Shown here piece by piece: positions 35,147-46,430 of a stretch of 64,000 bases of DNA (positions are counted from its first letter, which is position 1; every line of letters starts with the position of its first letter). The translations under genes and the position numbers were made by a program. Source of the stretch: Malania oleifera (taxonomy: Eukaryota > Streptophyta > Magnoliopsida > Santalales > Ximeniaceae); assembly GCF_029873635.1 (NCBI RefSeq), contig NC_080420.1:52343457-52407456 (forward strand). Direction: 5' to 3'. The notes below the pieces were generated by a model. The model was not told the origin of the DNA, searched no databases, and saw only the letters and a program-made list of their open reading frames with translations.

Positions 35147-36964
35147 TGTCATGCCCCGAACCCAGAAATGGGCCCTGGGGGTGAGAAAGTAACCTAACAT
35201 GTCCCTGTATCTGATAAAGCTTCCAAAGATATAGTACAATGGATGAGGGTCCGACCCCGTGGGGTTTCCAGGCACCCTAAACACATCCAACACAATCATA
35301 TACGCAGCGGAAAAGTCATTCTATATAAACATATACAGTACCATACCAGAGTCTATACAAGAGCAGACACAATGCTCTATCAAAATGTACAAACGGGTGC
35401 CCAACACATCCCAAAATGGCAACCCACCAAAATTACAGTCCTAGCACTTACCTAGCGCTAAACATGGTACACCGACCACTACGCTCCCTACACCAGGACG
35501 CTAGTTCCGGTTACCCGAAGGACCTGTAAAAATGTATGTACAACAGGGGTGAGACACCTCTCAGTAAGGAAGAACACAGGTTATATCGGTGTGTGGCATT
35601 TGAGTGTTATCATGATACACTAACATGCATGGATCAATAGTCAAAACAATCAAAACAGATCCAATATTTTCACAAACCAAGCAATACAATCTGGTGTCGT
35701 CACACACTTCGGCTCGAAGCCGGACTGTCTAGTGGTATTTCACACCCTTCGGTAAAAATCGGTGATCTTGTGGTATTTCACACCCTTCGACTCGAAGCCG
35801 GACTGTCTGGTGGTATTTCACACCCTTCGGCAAATGCCGGTGCCCCTGGTAACCTGGCATAGCATCAGCGTTGAACCGGTGCAGATCTGGTGTTCACACA
35901 CCCTTCAGCTCGAAAGCTTGCCAATCTAGTGGTATATCGCACTCTTGGGCAAAAGCCGGATTTTCAAACCTAGAACAATTCAGAACCCCGTTCCTATTTC
36001 ACCAAAATACAACATATGCATGCTCATATAACCAAACAAACTACACCCATTTGGTAATCTAAATCATGGTTTTCCAAACAAATACAGTTTAAACAAAGTC
36101 AAGGCACGACCATCCCAATATTATAGTATAAATCAACATATACCCACGGTTTTCAACAAAACCAGGGATGCAACCCGTCGCCGCCTTTTTCCCAAAATTG
36201 TAATAATGAAAAACTCATAATTTTCCCCATTAGATCCCCCCAAATGAGTGGCCAAAACACACACAGGATCGTGGACCACAGTTCCATCGAATCCGATTTC
36301 AAAAATAACCAATATAACACAATTTCCCCTTACCTTTTCCCCGAAAGCAAATCCCGAACTCCAACGCCCCTAAACAGCAAACCGAGTTCCAAAACCTACA
36401 AATTACCGTACAGAATATACTCACAAAACTATTATCTACAAAGCTACCGGATCAGAATTGAAAACTGAGCCTTACCTCGATTTTACACCGAAACTTGAAA
36501 ATCTTCGAAACGAGATTCCGATTCGTAGAAGTTGTAGAGAACCCTTTCACGATCCTCGTGGTAACTTCAGATTTTCGATTCCATCAACGGTCGGCGAAGA
36601 AATCTAGAGAGAGAGAGAGAGTAGGGAGAGTTTTAGAGAGAGAGAGAGAGAGAGAGAGATTTTCTAAGTTTCTTAATGAAAAAGTAAAAAATATTCTATT
36701 TATAGGTCCTTTGACCCGGGGGAATTCTTCGACGAAATGGTGTTCTCGTCGAAGAATCTTTCACAGAATTCGTCGACGAATCTGAGATCGCTGGTTTTTC
36801 CGAAAGTCCTCGGCTTCTCCTTGTCAACGAATCTCTAAATTTCGTTGACGAGAAGAACAAAGGCTTCGTCGACGAATTCTGGCTTCGTCAACGAAATGTG
36901 CCAAATTTCCAATTCGCCCCTCTCTTATTTATTTAACCCCTTTATCACCGCTCGGGTTCTTACA
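35147..36964 (-). mobile_element. solo gypsy LTR (G), TSD TTTAG
   Basis: An 1,818-bp LTR with perfect duplication TTTAG at 35142-35146 and 36965-36969. Plus-strand ends are TGTCATGCCCCG...GGTTCTTACA. Orientation is minus because the block CTTACTGAGAGGTGTCTCACC (35549-35570, reverse strand) matches the one near the 3' end of the gypsy E LTR. It contains a ~39-bp minisatellite (35690-35965), GA microsatellites (36606-36660) and TTCGTCGACGAA palindromes (36768-36880). Confidence 0.92.
35690..35965. repeat. ~39-bp minisatellite in solo LTR G
   Basis: About six units of the type GTATTTCACACCCTTCGG. Units with CTCGAAGCCGGACTGTCT alternate with units with AAAATCGGTGAT or AAATGCCGGTG, so the higher-order period is about 80 bp. 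Confidence 0.75.
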
Positions 36965-36969
36965 TTTAG

Positions 36970-37427
36970 GAGGAGGTATTTGGAAGTGAGTCTCCTTCTT
37001 TCTAAATTTACTTCTTCATACTCTTTATCCCAAATATTTATCAAAATTATTGTCTACAAACTTCCGGAAATGAAACCTAAATCCAACTCATTGAAACTTG
37101 ATGGGACATTTGGGGTGTTTAGAGCATAATTTTTTTTTTTAAAATTTTCAAAATTTTGAAGTATCAATGGCCTGTACAAATATAAAATTTTCTGTATGTA
37201 TATAGCTTCTTTTATTTATATAGCCTTCATCAAAATAATTTGAGAACTTGTCAAATGTCAAAGGCAACATTGTAAAGGCACATCTTATCTCTCAAATCAG
37301 GATAGCAACTGTTTAAATTAAAATTTTGTTCCAAATAAAGGTATTAAGTTGGGGTTCTGCTCCTCTCCTCTGCGGAGACCATCCTCTGCATTTTTTAAAT
37401 TTTGAGACGTGGCTAATTTAAAAATCA
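36970..37427. other. host intergenic DNA, with a dispersed-repeat fragment
   Basis: No gene recognised. The part 37345-37440 read on the minus strand resembles 57620-57705 on the plus strand (shared GGCCAC.T.TCAA.ATTT and GAGGATGGTC.C.GCAGAGGAG), indicating a dispersed repeat family that I cannot name. Confidence 0.4.
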
Positions 37428-38364
37428 TAAACGACAATAATAATAACATGTCTTAAGTTTCACAAAATAAGGTCGGCTAAATGAATATTTTTTTACCAAT
37501 TCACCTAATTAAGAGAATTTTCCTCTATTAAATTTAAGGACAACTAAATCCTTATCGTTGGCTTATTTCAAGTTATTTTAAGTCTATTCCTATCCCTTTT
37601 CATGTTAGATACAATAATTAACTCACTTCTCCTTATAAGTACTCTATTAAGTATGAATTTTAAATGCTCAAACCATTTAAGTCACCCCCTCTCTTATCTT
37701 GTTTTTAACTAGTGTTATGCTTAAATTATTAAGTATATGCTCATTTCTTATTTTATCGTTTAATGTTAAATCACTCATCCGCCTTAACATTCACATCTCA
37801 ACAACTTTTATTTTTTGTATATGTTGTTTCTTAATTACCCAATATTATGAACCATAAAGTATAGTCTGTCTTATAACTGTCTTATAAAACTTTCTTTTTA
37901 ATTTTTAGGGTATTCTACGATCACAGAGTACACTTGATGCACTCCTCCATTTTATCCAATTTGTTTTAGTTCTATGAACTACATTTTTTCAATTTTCCCT
38001 TCAACTTGCATAATAGATTCAAGATATCTAAATCTATTAATACTATTACTCTCTTGATTATTAAGTTTAATCTTCCCTTTATTGCTACTCCTTACATTAT
38101 TGAAATTATATCGCATATATTTTGTCTCATTCCTACTTATCTTGAACCTTTAGACTCTAATGTGGTTTTCTAAAGTTTCAACTTATATTCCACTTTACTC
38201 CTAGCATCATTAATCAACACGATCATCTGTAAACGACATACACCAAGAGATCTCATTTTAGATATTCTTAGTTAGTTCATGAATTAGTAAAGTGAAAAGA
38301 TAAGGAATCAAAGTAGAACCTTGATGTACACCTACTGTGATTGGAAAATCTCAAGATTCTCCTT
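37428..38364 (-). pseudogene. LINE (RTE-like) RT C-terminus and 3' end
   Basis: Minus-strand non-LTR retrotransposon remnant. Reading down from 38360: FPVTIGVHQGSTLIPYLFTL-like RT sequence, the FTDDRVLI segment (decayed FADDIVL), then the segment before the 3' end (WMKWRSASSVLCDRRIP, VKKQHIQKIKVVEM). The element finishes at about 37430 with a TTATTATTATTG tail after the TAGCCGACC motif common to plant RTE LINEs. Heavily decayed, no long ORF. It continues beyond solo LTR I. Confidence 0.72.
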
Positions 38365-40888
38365 GTGACGCCCCGAACCCGCTAAGTGGGACCCGAGGGC
38401 CACGTGTTCCAATCACTTGTATCAGATACCATAATTAACATGCATGCAGTGGAACATAAATAAATAACCTCAAATAAATACCAGAGTTCTATATAACAAC
38501 CCAAAAACGAACACTACAACATCTAAATATCCATATCCACATCTAACATTTAAAACATAACCCAGTACAAATACATATGTATATATATATATACCACTAT
38601 CTCACAATACCCCAAAAAGAAACCACCAAATACAATCCCAGCCTAGGCCTTCAAACCCGGTCTCTAGATAAACCTGAAAATTTGTTAATCCACTAGGGTG
38701 AGACACTTCTTAGTAAGGGTGGAATAAATTATAACAGTGTTTGACAAATGAGTTTTAATATTTACATATCAGAATAAACTGTTTCTACATAATATCAATA
38801 ACAACTGAGAAAATGTACCATTAATAACATTTCTGACATCCAATATCATACACACATCCAATATGCACAAGTACATAATTTTTATGCAGGCAAAAGTCCC
38901 CAAGGATAGGGAAGATTACCCGCTCATACAAGTAGCTTCCCTCTGCTTTGGTACTAAAAACTAACTACCAAAGCACTCACCTTACTCAGTAAGCCCTCAG
39001 GTGAAGTATTACCTCGCCGTCAATACACACATCTTTATTATTTTAAAGGCGAAGGTTTCCGAGGATCGGGATGTCTACTCGTCCATACAAGTAGCATCCT
39101 TTTCTCAGCAAGCCCCCGGTTGTATGTTTACCTCGCCGCATGCACACACATGCATTCACAATATGTTATACCATTATTTTTATGCTATAATTAAATTCAC
39201 ATGTGCACAACACATCCACATAGAAATCATGCATATTATACTTCATCTTCCAATGTCCTCAGTACGTGGCTCGCACAGAGCAACTGCGTACATGTCAGTA
39301 CGTGGCCCACACAGGCACCCACGTACTTCTTATCTACACGTGGCCCACACAGGCACCACTACCCACACAGGATACATAACATGGTCCACACAGGCGCGAT
39401 TATCCACACAGGATATAACGTGACCCACACAAGGTACATAACACGGCCCACACAGGCGTCATTATCCACACAGGATATAACGTGACCCATACAGGCACCA
39501 CTCCAGCTTTCGCAACACGTGGCCCATACAGACACCACTCCAGCTTCCACAACACGTGGCCCACACGGGCACCACTATTCACCAGTATCCAATCCTTATG
39601 ACCTACCCGTCATACATCAGTAGAACAAGCTCCTCGACCTACCAATGTCCTACCCTATATAAATGATAATATGACGAGCTCCTCAACCTGCTAACGTCAT
39701 ATCATGATTTATATTTAAGCAATATAACAACCACCTCATGCTAACGTTATATTGAGATGCATACGAATAACAACACTAATTAATTCACACAGACGCATCA
39801 ATGCATTTCCACACAGGAATCCAACATATCAATTCATTTCTCACACAATTTCCAACAAATCAATACATTTCCACGCAGAAGTCAAACATAACAATTCATT
39901 CATCATGTCATAATCATTCCAAACATCCTCACATGCAAACCCAAATACCACAGTAATTTATATTCAATTTATTAGGAAAAAATACTCTCATGTCACACGA
40001 ATTTAATATCATATGCAATTATCCCAAATATAAACCTTAAACAAAATCATCATTTTCTAGTACTCAAACGATTCGAAAAATCATATAGATAAATAATAAA
40101 TTTCATACGCTCGTAAAAAACCGGTTCACCTTAATAAAATACTGATATAATTTTATTCCCCCTTACCTGATTTCTTGAATCACGTCTGCAGGGCTCCCAA
40201 AATTATACCTGTGGTGCTCACCGGAACCCTAATTCAATCAAATCAATCCTAATAAAATATTATTTTAATCTTTCCTAATTTATAATAATTAAATACTAAT
40301 TAATTTCTAAATAACTCATTTATCCTAACTTTGGAGCTATTTTTACAACGACTCCACGAGAAATTTACTCCACTAGACTTGTAGAGAATCATTCCTAAAT
40401 TCTCGTGGTGGTGTCCGATTACCCATTTGACTTAAAATTTAAGAAAAAATGAGGTAAGAATGAAAATTTGTCTTACCCCAAGAGATATGACCACGTTGCT
40501 CCTACGACAAATCCACTTCGGTAGATATGTCGGTGGCAAAGAATGGAGTCTAGTGGTATTTTCGGATTTTCAATTGAGCGAGAATCTGCCACGAAATCGT
40601 AAAGAGAAAAGAAGTAGAAAGCGTGAGCTGAGAGAGTTTTTTTTTTTTTTTTCTCTCTTTCTTTCTTTCCCTTTCCTACGCAGCGAGAGTAGTTTTTTTT
40701 TTCTTTCTTTCCACTTCCTGTTTGCTCAGGAAGCTTAGCCTTTAATTTTCCTTTTTTTTTTTTTTTTTTCTCTCTCTCCTTTATCTTTTACTTTACTTTA
40801 TTATATAATAACTTTATATATACTTTTATATACATATATGTATATATATATATATATATATATAATTTATCCTTATATGTAATTAAGT

Positions 40889-40919
<31 letters not shown>

Positions 40920-41018
40920 CACCCACAATCCTCAAATTTCCTAATTTAATTAATTTTTTAATAATAATTTTTTAATTAATTTTTTTTAATTACTATTTTT
41001 TTTTTTTGGATCGTTACA
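38365..41018 (-). mobile_element. solo gypsy LTR (I), TSD CTCCT/CTCTT
   Basis: A 2,654-bp LTR inserted in the LINE. Plus-strand ends are TGTGACGCCCCG...GATCGTTACA; flanking 5-mers are CTCCT (38360-38364) and CTCTT (41019-41023), one mismatch. Minus orientation is indicated by CTTACTAAGAAGTGTCTCACC on the reverse strand at 38697-38717. It contains the GGCCCACACAGGC minisatellite and long pyrimidine and TA microsatellites (40640-40690, 40750-40775, 40835-40865, 40888-40920). Confidence 0.85.
39258..39582. repeat. GTGGCCCACACAGGCACC minisatellite
   Basis: At least nine copies of a CACGTGGCCCACACAGGC-like core alternating with TTATCCACACAGGATATAAC-like spacers, in solo LTR I. Because the units run in register, open frames cross it on both strands, but these are repeat artefacts. 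Confidence 0.8.
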
Positions 41019-41220
41019 CTCTTCCGACAATCTTAAACGCTAGTCACTACTCTATCATACATAACCTTAACTATCTCCATGTATCTACAACAAACTCAAT
41101 TTTTTTTTTCTTTTTTTCTAAAACCTACCAAAAAACTTTCCTAAATATTCTATCATAAGTTTTCTCTACGCCAATAAAAACTATATCTAAGTCACTTTTT
41201 TTTTCCTAAACTTTTTTATT
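41019..41220 (-). pseudogene. LINE RT, upstream part
   Basis: Minus-strand continuation of the LINE at 37428-38364: DLDIVFIGVEKTYDRIFRK (decayed DLHMVFIDLEKAYDRV) near 41195-41140, then a motif like MYDRVVTSV near 41060. It joins the downstream RT at the solo LTR insertion site. Confidence 0.72.
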
Positions 41221-42280
41221 AAACTTTTAAAAGAAAAGTAAATTCTATTGTTGATTTTCGGGGCATAAAACTAAGTTTATTTTCAATGGACAAAAATTCA
41301 TCTCACCTTGGCCTACCAAAATGGTGGCCCTTTTTAAACCTTTTCTAACAGCTAATGGCACTAGTAAAAGAAATGGTCTTTTCGCGCATAGCCTAATATG
41401 ATACTAGCAATAACATTTCATTTTTTTTTTCTTTTTGAGAAATCCCAACTGACCTTGACAATGCAGTCCCTGAATATTTTAGGAGATAAGTTTGAAACCC
41501 AAATTAAATTGTCATAAGGCAAATGGAGCATGTGGATTGAGGCTGCAAACTTTATCTGCAATTGTTGCGAACTTATTACCGAAAAATTCACTCATCATCG
41601 GGAGTTGGCGCTTCCACGCTAAAGAGCGAGAAATGGGGCCATGGAAGCTAATGGCGTTCCAACAACTGAACTTTATAGAACGTATTTTAGCTCAAAAATT
41701 GGATTGGACTGCAACTAGCAATCGGAGCAGAGGAGGCACTAGATCCAGTTAATTTCGTTGCCGGTCTCGGGAATGCGGTAGAATTGTTGCGTTGAAGTTT
41801 CGACTCCGATATGGGCAAAGCACTCGTTGTAGCTGTGGCACAATCCCAGAGACCACAGGGGTTTGGAGGTTGTTGATTTCGAGCTCCTCGAGCCGGGACT
41901 TGAGACCCAATGGACGAACGCAATTGATGTGAGGTCGTGGTGGAGGTTCACATGCTTGAACTGAGGAGACAGAGGAGGTAGGTATGATGGGTAGTCTTAT
42001 ATATATATATATCCAACACTTCATGAGTGGAGGAGCTCCTTTTGAATTTTATTTTTTTTATTTCGTTTTTCCTTTGTTGTATTGCATCATTTGTTGATGA
42101 TGCTGATGATGATGATGATGATGATGATTATGATTATGCTCTTTGCCTTTCCGCTACAGCTGCTTTTGCTTTTATTTACTCCTGCCTTGATCTCGTTACT
42201 TCTTCGGATACCATTTTTTAATTGATGATCTTCTTATTCCTTAGGATAAAAGAGAAGAGGGGGGTGCATGGAATGTATCC
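41221..42280. other. host DNA with an unidentified GC-richer island and GAT repeat
   Basis: Left part (41221-41480) has no recognisable content, possibly more LINE. The island 41490-41960 is GC-richer than its surroundings and has three overlapping minus-strand frames (41687-41923, 41739-41951, 41749-42024) and one plus frame (41492-41752). I do not recognise any product; it could be a captured or broken host exon. A GAT-type microsatellite at 42090-42140 follows. The stretch ends at the TATCC target of copia J. Confidence 0.4.
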
Positions 42281-42656
42281 TGTTGTAGTATGCAGCTTAT
42301 ATCGGATAGAACACGTGTACAAAGAAAGTAGTACACTTCGCTTCACTTCCGGCATCAGTATTTTTGGCTTGTAATTTATTATTTTGTTGGTTGAGATGAT
42401 TAATGGGTTGAGGGTGCAGGAGCAACGCCTCGCTATACCGTACAAGGCTATTTAAGAAATTTTTCTAACATCTCTGTACGGTTAGAGTTAGTATAAATAC
42501 ATATGATATAACTCTATTTTCATATAGGGAAATTCAATCGCCGCTTACTCCTGTGGATGTAAGCATACTACCAAACCACGCTAAATCCATGTGTTTGCTT
42601 TATCTATATATTTGTTTTCCATATTATTCATCATAATTGTCGCATGTTTCACAACA
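42281..42656 (+). repeat. 5' LTR of copia J
   Basis: A 376-bp LTR, TGTTGTAGTATG to TTTCACAACA. It includes GTATAAATACAT near 42490, probably the TATA box (TATAAATA), which is also kept in the 3' LTR near 57131. Confidence 0.88.
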
Positions 42657-42658
42657 AT

Positions 42659-42670
42659 CGGTATCAGAGC
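42659..42670 (+). other. primer-binding site of copia J
   Basis: CGGTATCAGAGC, one base from the initiator tRNA-Met complement, two bases after the LTR end. Confidence 0.85.
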
Positions 42671-42680
42671 ACAGGTCACG

Positions 42681-42865
42681 ATGTCTGGGATTTCTTCTGC
42701 GAAGTTCGGCATGGTCAAGTTTAATGAATATGAAAATTTCAGATTATGACAGAGGAGGATCAAGAATTTGTTAGTACAACAGGGCATGGTGAAGGCGTTA
42801 TACAGGAAGCAGTCAGAAGGCATGGACAACATAAATTGGAAAGAACTAGAAGTGAAGACTGTAGC
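42681..42865 (+). pseudogene. gag: copia J gag, N-terminal part
   Basis: ATG at 42681 opens MSGISSAKFGMVKFNEYENF, the start of a Tnt1-type copia gag, with a stop shortly after. It is cut at 42865 by gypsy F and resumes at 51811. Confidence 0.8.
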
Positions 42866-44746
42866 TGTGACGACCCAAAGAATAATGATATTTAAATAAT
42901 AAAGAGGGAGAAAGATGGAAACAATAACAAAAGGAGGCCGACGACTTCGTTGACGACATCGAACTTTGGGAAAAATACCCCAATAAATTTATCAGGACCT
43001 CGTCGACAAAGGCGAGCTTCGTCAATGAGAAAATACCAAGAGAAGAATTTGGGTTACTCTGAATTTCGTCGACGAAGGTAAGGTTCGTCGATGAAATTAC
43101 TTAAGAACTCGTTGACGAGATGACGTGGCTCGTCGACAAATCCCACAGTATAAATAGCCCTAAACTGATTTTTAATCGCAAAAATTTGCCGTAAACTCTC
43201 TCTCTCTCTCTCTCTCTCTCTGCCCTTATGGCTCCTCCCTCTTCTTCCTTCGATTCTGGCCCCGTCAATCACCGGATCGACAATCAGGCCACCACGATGC
43301 TCCTGGTGGAGTTCTCTACAAGTCTGCCGGAGCGGATCGTCAGTGGAACGAAGTTGGAATTCATCCCAAATCTAGGGTAAGATCTTTTATTCAATTTTTC
43401 GCCTTCTGACAATTGTAAGAAATGATGCAGACAAAGAAATCTTGATATTTTGTTCTGAGATTTATGATTTTCAGGATGTTGCGTAGAGAACCTTGGGGGT
43501 GTAGGACCCGTTACAATAGGAAGATTTTAACGAAAATCAGGTAAGGGAGATATGTTGTACTAGGCAATTTTACTATGTTTCAGTATAAATTATACATTTT
43601 TATCTGATGATTATTCACGATAGAAATTTACATAGTTTATCATTTATGTATAATATGTTTAAAATCTTTGTGTGGCTTGAGAATATAAGTATAGTAAAGA
43701 AACATATTTTACAATATTTTCAGGATATGATTTACAGAGTATACAACCAGTGGGTATGTTTTATAATAATTACAGAGTACCATGATTATACAGTTCAGTT
43801 TAGAGACACAGTTGATACAGTTACAGTTTATTTCATTGGCATGGTTAATACAGTTATTTCAGAATCATAGTAAATCAGATAGTTGTATATAGAGATGTAT
43901 TATATAGTATCAGACCCTGTTGGACCATATAGTTACAGAGCACGGTACCGTAGTTTCATACAGTTTACAGAGTGCAACCACCTAGACGTGGACAGGCTCC
44001 CTATTAGATATGGGTTGAAGAGGGCAGATCAGGCCGAGGGAGTATAGTGGTTTACGCTGGTCGGCCAGCCAGGGTAGATCCCACCTACGGGCCTCACAAC
44101 CTTGTCAAGAGGGGTTAAATCATAACACACAATTATCCACAGGGAAGATTTCAGTTATTATTATATATATATAGATTTACAGAGACAGAGAATATACTTG
44201 TGTACATTAGAAGTATTTTTAAATAGTAACCAAAAAGACTAATATGTTAAGCAACATGGAAATGGTGGTGGTTTCTATTACTTGTATTGTATTTCCAGAT
44301 CCATTTATACATGATTTTATAGAAATAGATTTACATAATATTGTAACTCATCTACCACACACTAGCAATAACATATTTCATCTTACTGAGCGTTGGCTCA
44401 TCCTAATTATTTTAACATTTTTCAAGTGATCCAAGTAGGCGAGCAGATCAAGCTCGCAGATAGAGGGGCCTCAGTATTGCCCTGATATTAGAGTGAGTGC
44501 TTTTGGGAGTATTTTTGTACAACCTCAGCCAGTTAAGGGTATTTCTGGGGAAACAGTTATGTATGTGTATTTTTGGAAACAACTTAGCACTCTGGTATTG
44601 TATATATTTACATATGTTTATGTTTATGTGATTTCTGCTTCTCAGTGCTTAGGTTGATGATTGGGTTCAATCCAATAATGATATCAGAGTATGTTAAATG
44701 TCATAGTATGAAAAAAAAAATCCCATTTAAATAGAAGGCCGTTACA
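42866..44746 (+). repeat. 5' LTR of gypsy F
   Basis: A 1,881-bp LTR, TGTGACGACCC to GCCGTTACA. TTCGTCGACGAA-type palindromes lie at 42940-43140, a CT microsatellite at 43195-43222, and the hairpin TGAG-N6-CTCA at 44387-44400. It lacks about 50 bp present in the 3' LTR at 51000-51045 (the GATAATACGTGGTAGTAAG segment). Confidence 0.9.
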
Positions 44747-44749
44747 GTT

Positions 44750-44761
44750 TGGTATCAGAGC
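44750..44761 (+). other. primer-binding site of gypsy F
   Basis: TGGTATCAGAGC, three bases after the 5' LTR end. Confidence 0.92.
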
Positions 44762-45050
44762 CTAGGTTGCTAGGTTCTGTAGACTTTAGAGTGCAGCAGA
44801 AGCAACATCAGAGTATAGGAAAAGGATTTAAGGTTTTTTTGGTTGTCGGGATACAAGATTACCGTGGTGGTTTTTTTGTTTTTCCTAGGGTGACGATTTT
44901 AGGAAAACCATAGTAAACTATTGTTGGGTCGTGTGTCTAGGTGACAGAACTGGATATTGGGAAAGGTCAGGGAAGGCAGTTAATTTTGAATTGGTATAGG
45001 ATAGGTCAGTATAGGAGATGAGGTACTTAAGTTTGTTTCTTATTTTCAGG

Positions 45051-46430
45051 ATGGACCCAGGAAGCAGTGGCGCGAATGCTGAGGAGGATAGGCTAGGATC
45101 TTCCAGCATAGGTGGGGGAGATACAGATGATGTGCTGCGCAGTGTCACTCAGCAGGTGATGGCTGAGATGGCTAGGAGCTATAGGGAGCGTGGCTATTCG
45201 ATTGAGCAGCTTACGCGGATGAAACCTCCATCCTTTGCTGAAGGAAATGACCCAATTGTAACTGAGAATTGGGTCCAGGACATTGAAAAGACATTGGTTG
45301 TGCTTCCTTGCACTGATGAGCAGAAGGTGGTATTTGCGGCATTCAAACTAACAGGGGAGACGAAGCGCTGGTGGAGATTAGCGCGTCTGATAGAGGAGTA
45401 GAGGCCAGTTCAAGTTCCAGTGACTTGGAACCGATTCAAGGAGCTATTTTTCAAGCGGTATTTCCCTACGATCGTTCGGAGCGCGAAGGTAGTAGAGTTT
45501 CTACATCTGGTACAGGGGCAGATGACTGTATCCCAGTACGCTGCTCGGTTTATCGAGTTGTCGCATTTTGCTCCACATCTGGCACCTGATGAAGAGAAAA
45601 AGGCAAGGAAGTTTGAAGAGGGACTGAGGTAGAACTTGTTTGAGCAGGTGATTGGTTTTAGGGCTTAAACATTCACAGAGGTTGTAGATAGAGTTGCAAT
45701 CATTAAGAGTGGTATTCAGAGGGGTTTAGCAGCTTAGAGTCAGAGGAAGAGGCCGACACCTCAGAGTTTTCAGGCTGGCTCCAGTAGGGATCCATGGAGA
45801 GGAGGTCGTAATAGGGAAGATTAGAGGCAGTTGATAGGACCTCGTGGGAATCAAGGTGCATCGACTTACCTGGTATGTCAAACATGTGGGAGACATCATT
45901 TGGAGGAGTGCCGGGTAGGCAGAGGTGTATATTATCACTGTGGGAGACCCGGCCACATGGTACGTGAATGCCCAGGTCAGCTAGATCAGGACCCAGCTCC
46001 CAAGCCCTATCGGGGAGGGTATCAGGCAGCTCGGGGAGGATACCAGGCACCTCGTGGTGGCCAGCAGAGGAATGTGGCCCCATCGCGAGTGTACGCTCTG
46101 ACACCGGGTGATGCAAAGGCTGCTACGGATGTGGTGACAGGTACATTTAGTGTTTTATCATATCTAGTTATTGTTCTTTTTGACTTGGGTGCTACTTATT
46201 CTTTCATTTTTGCATCTTATGTTAAATTATATGAGATTGAGACTTGGTCATTAGATATAGCACTATCAGTAGCTACACCCTCAGGGTCAGTGATGTGAGA
46301 GGATACCTAGAGGCTATCCGATAGAAATTCAAGGGAGAGTACTACCAGCGGACTTGATTGTGTTTGATATGTGTGGGTTCGATATAATACTGAGTATGGA
46401 CTGGTTGGCTGCTAATCACGTCAGCATTGA
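45051..46430 (+). pseudogene. gag: gypsy F gag and protease
   Basis: ATG at 45051 (MDPGSSG). Stops at 45399, 45630, 45666, 45735 and 45822, where element E mostly has CAG. The first knuckle (CQTCGRHHLEEC) is kept; the second has lost its first Cys (YYHCGRPGHMVREC). The protease motif reads DLGATYSF near 46180, so the catalytic Asp is kept but Ser is Leu. The frame breaks again at about 46298. Confidence 0.88.

Noticed and set aside
35690-35965. CRISPR-like array of repeats
   Set aside because: Repeats and spacers are both diverged and the spacers recur; this is a plant LTR minisatellite.
39001-39582. Several long overlapping ORFs on both strands
   Set aside because: They are generated by the in-register minisatellite in solo LTR I.
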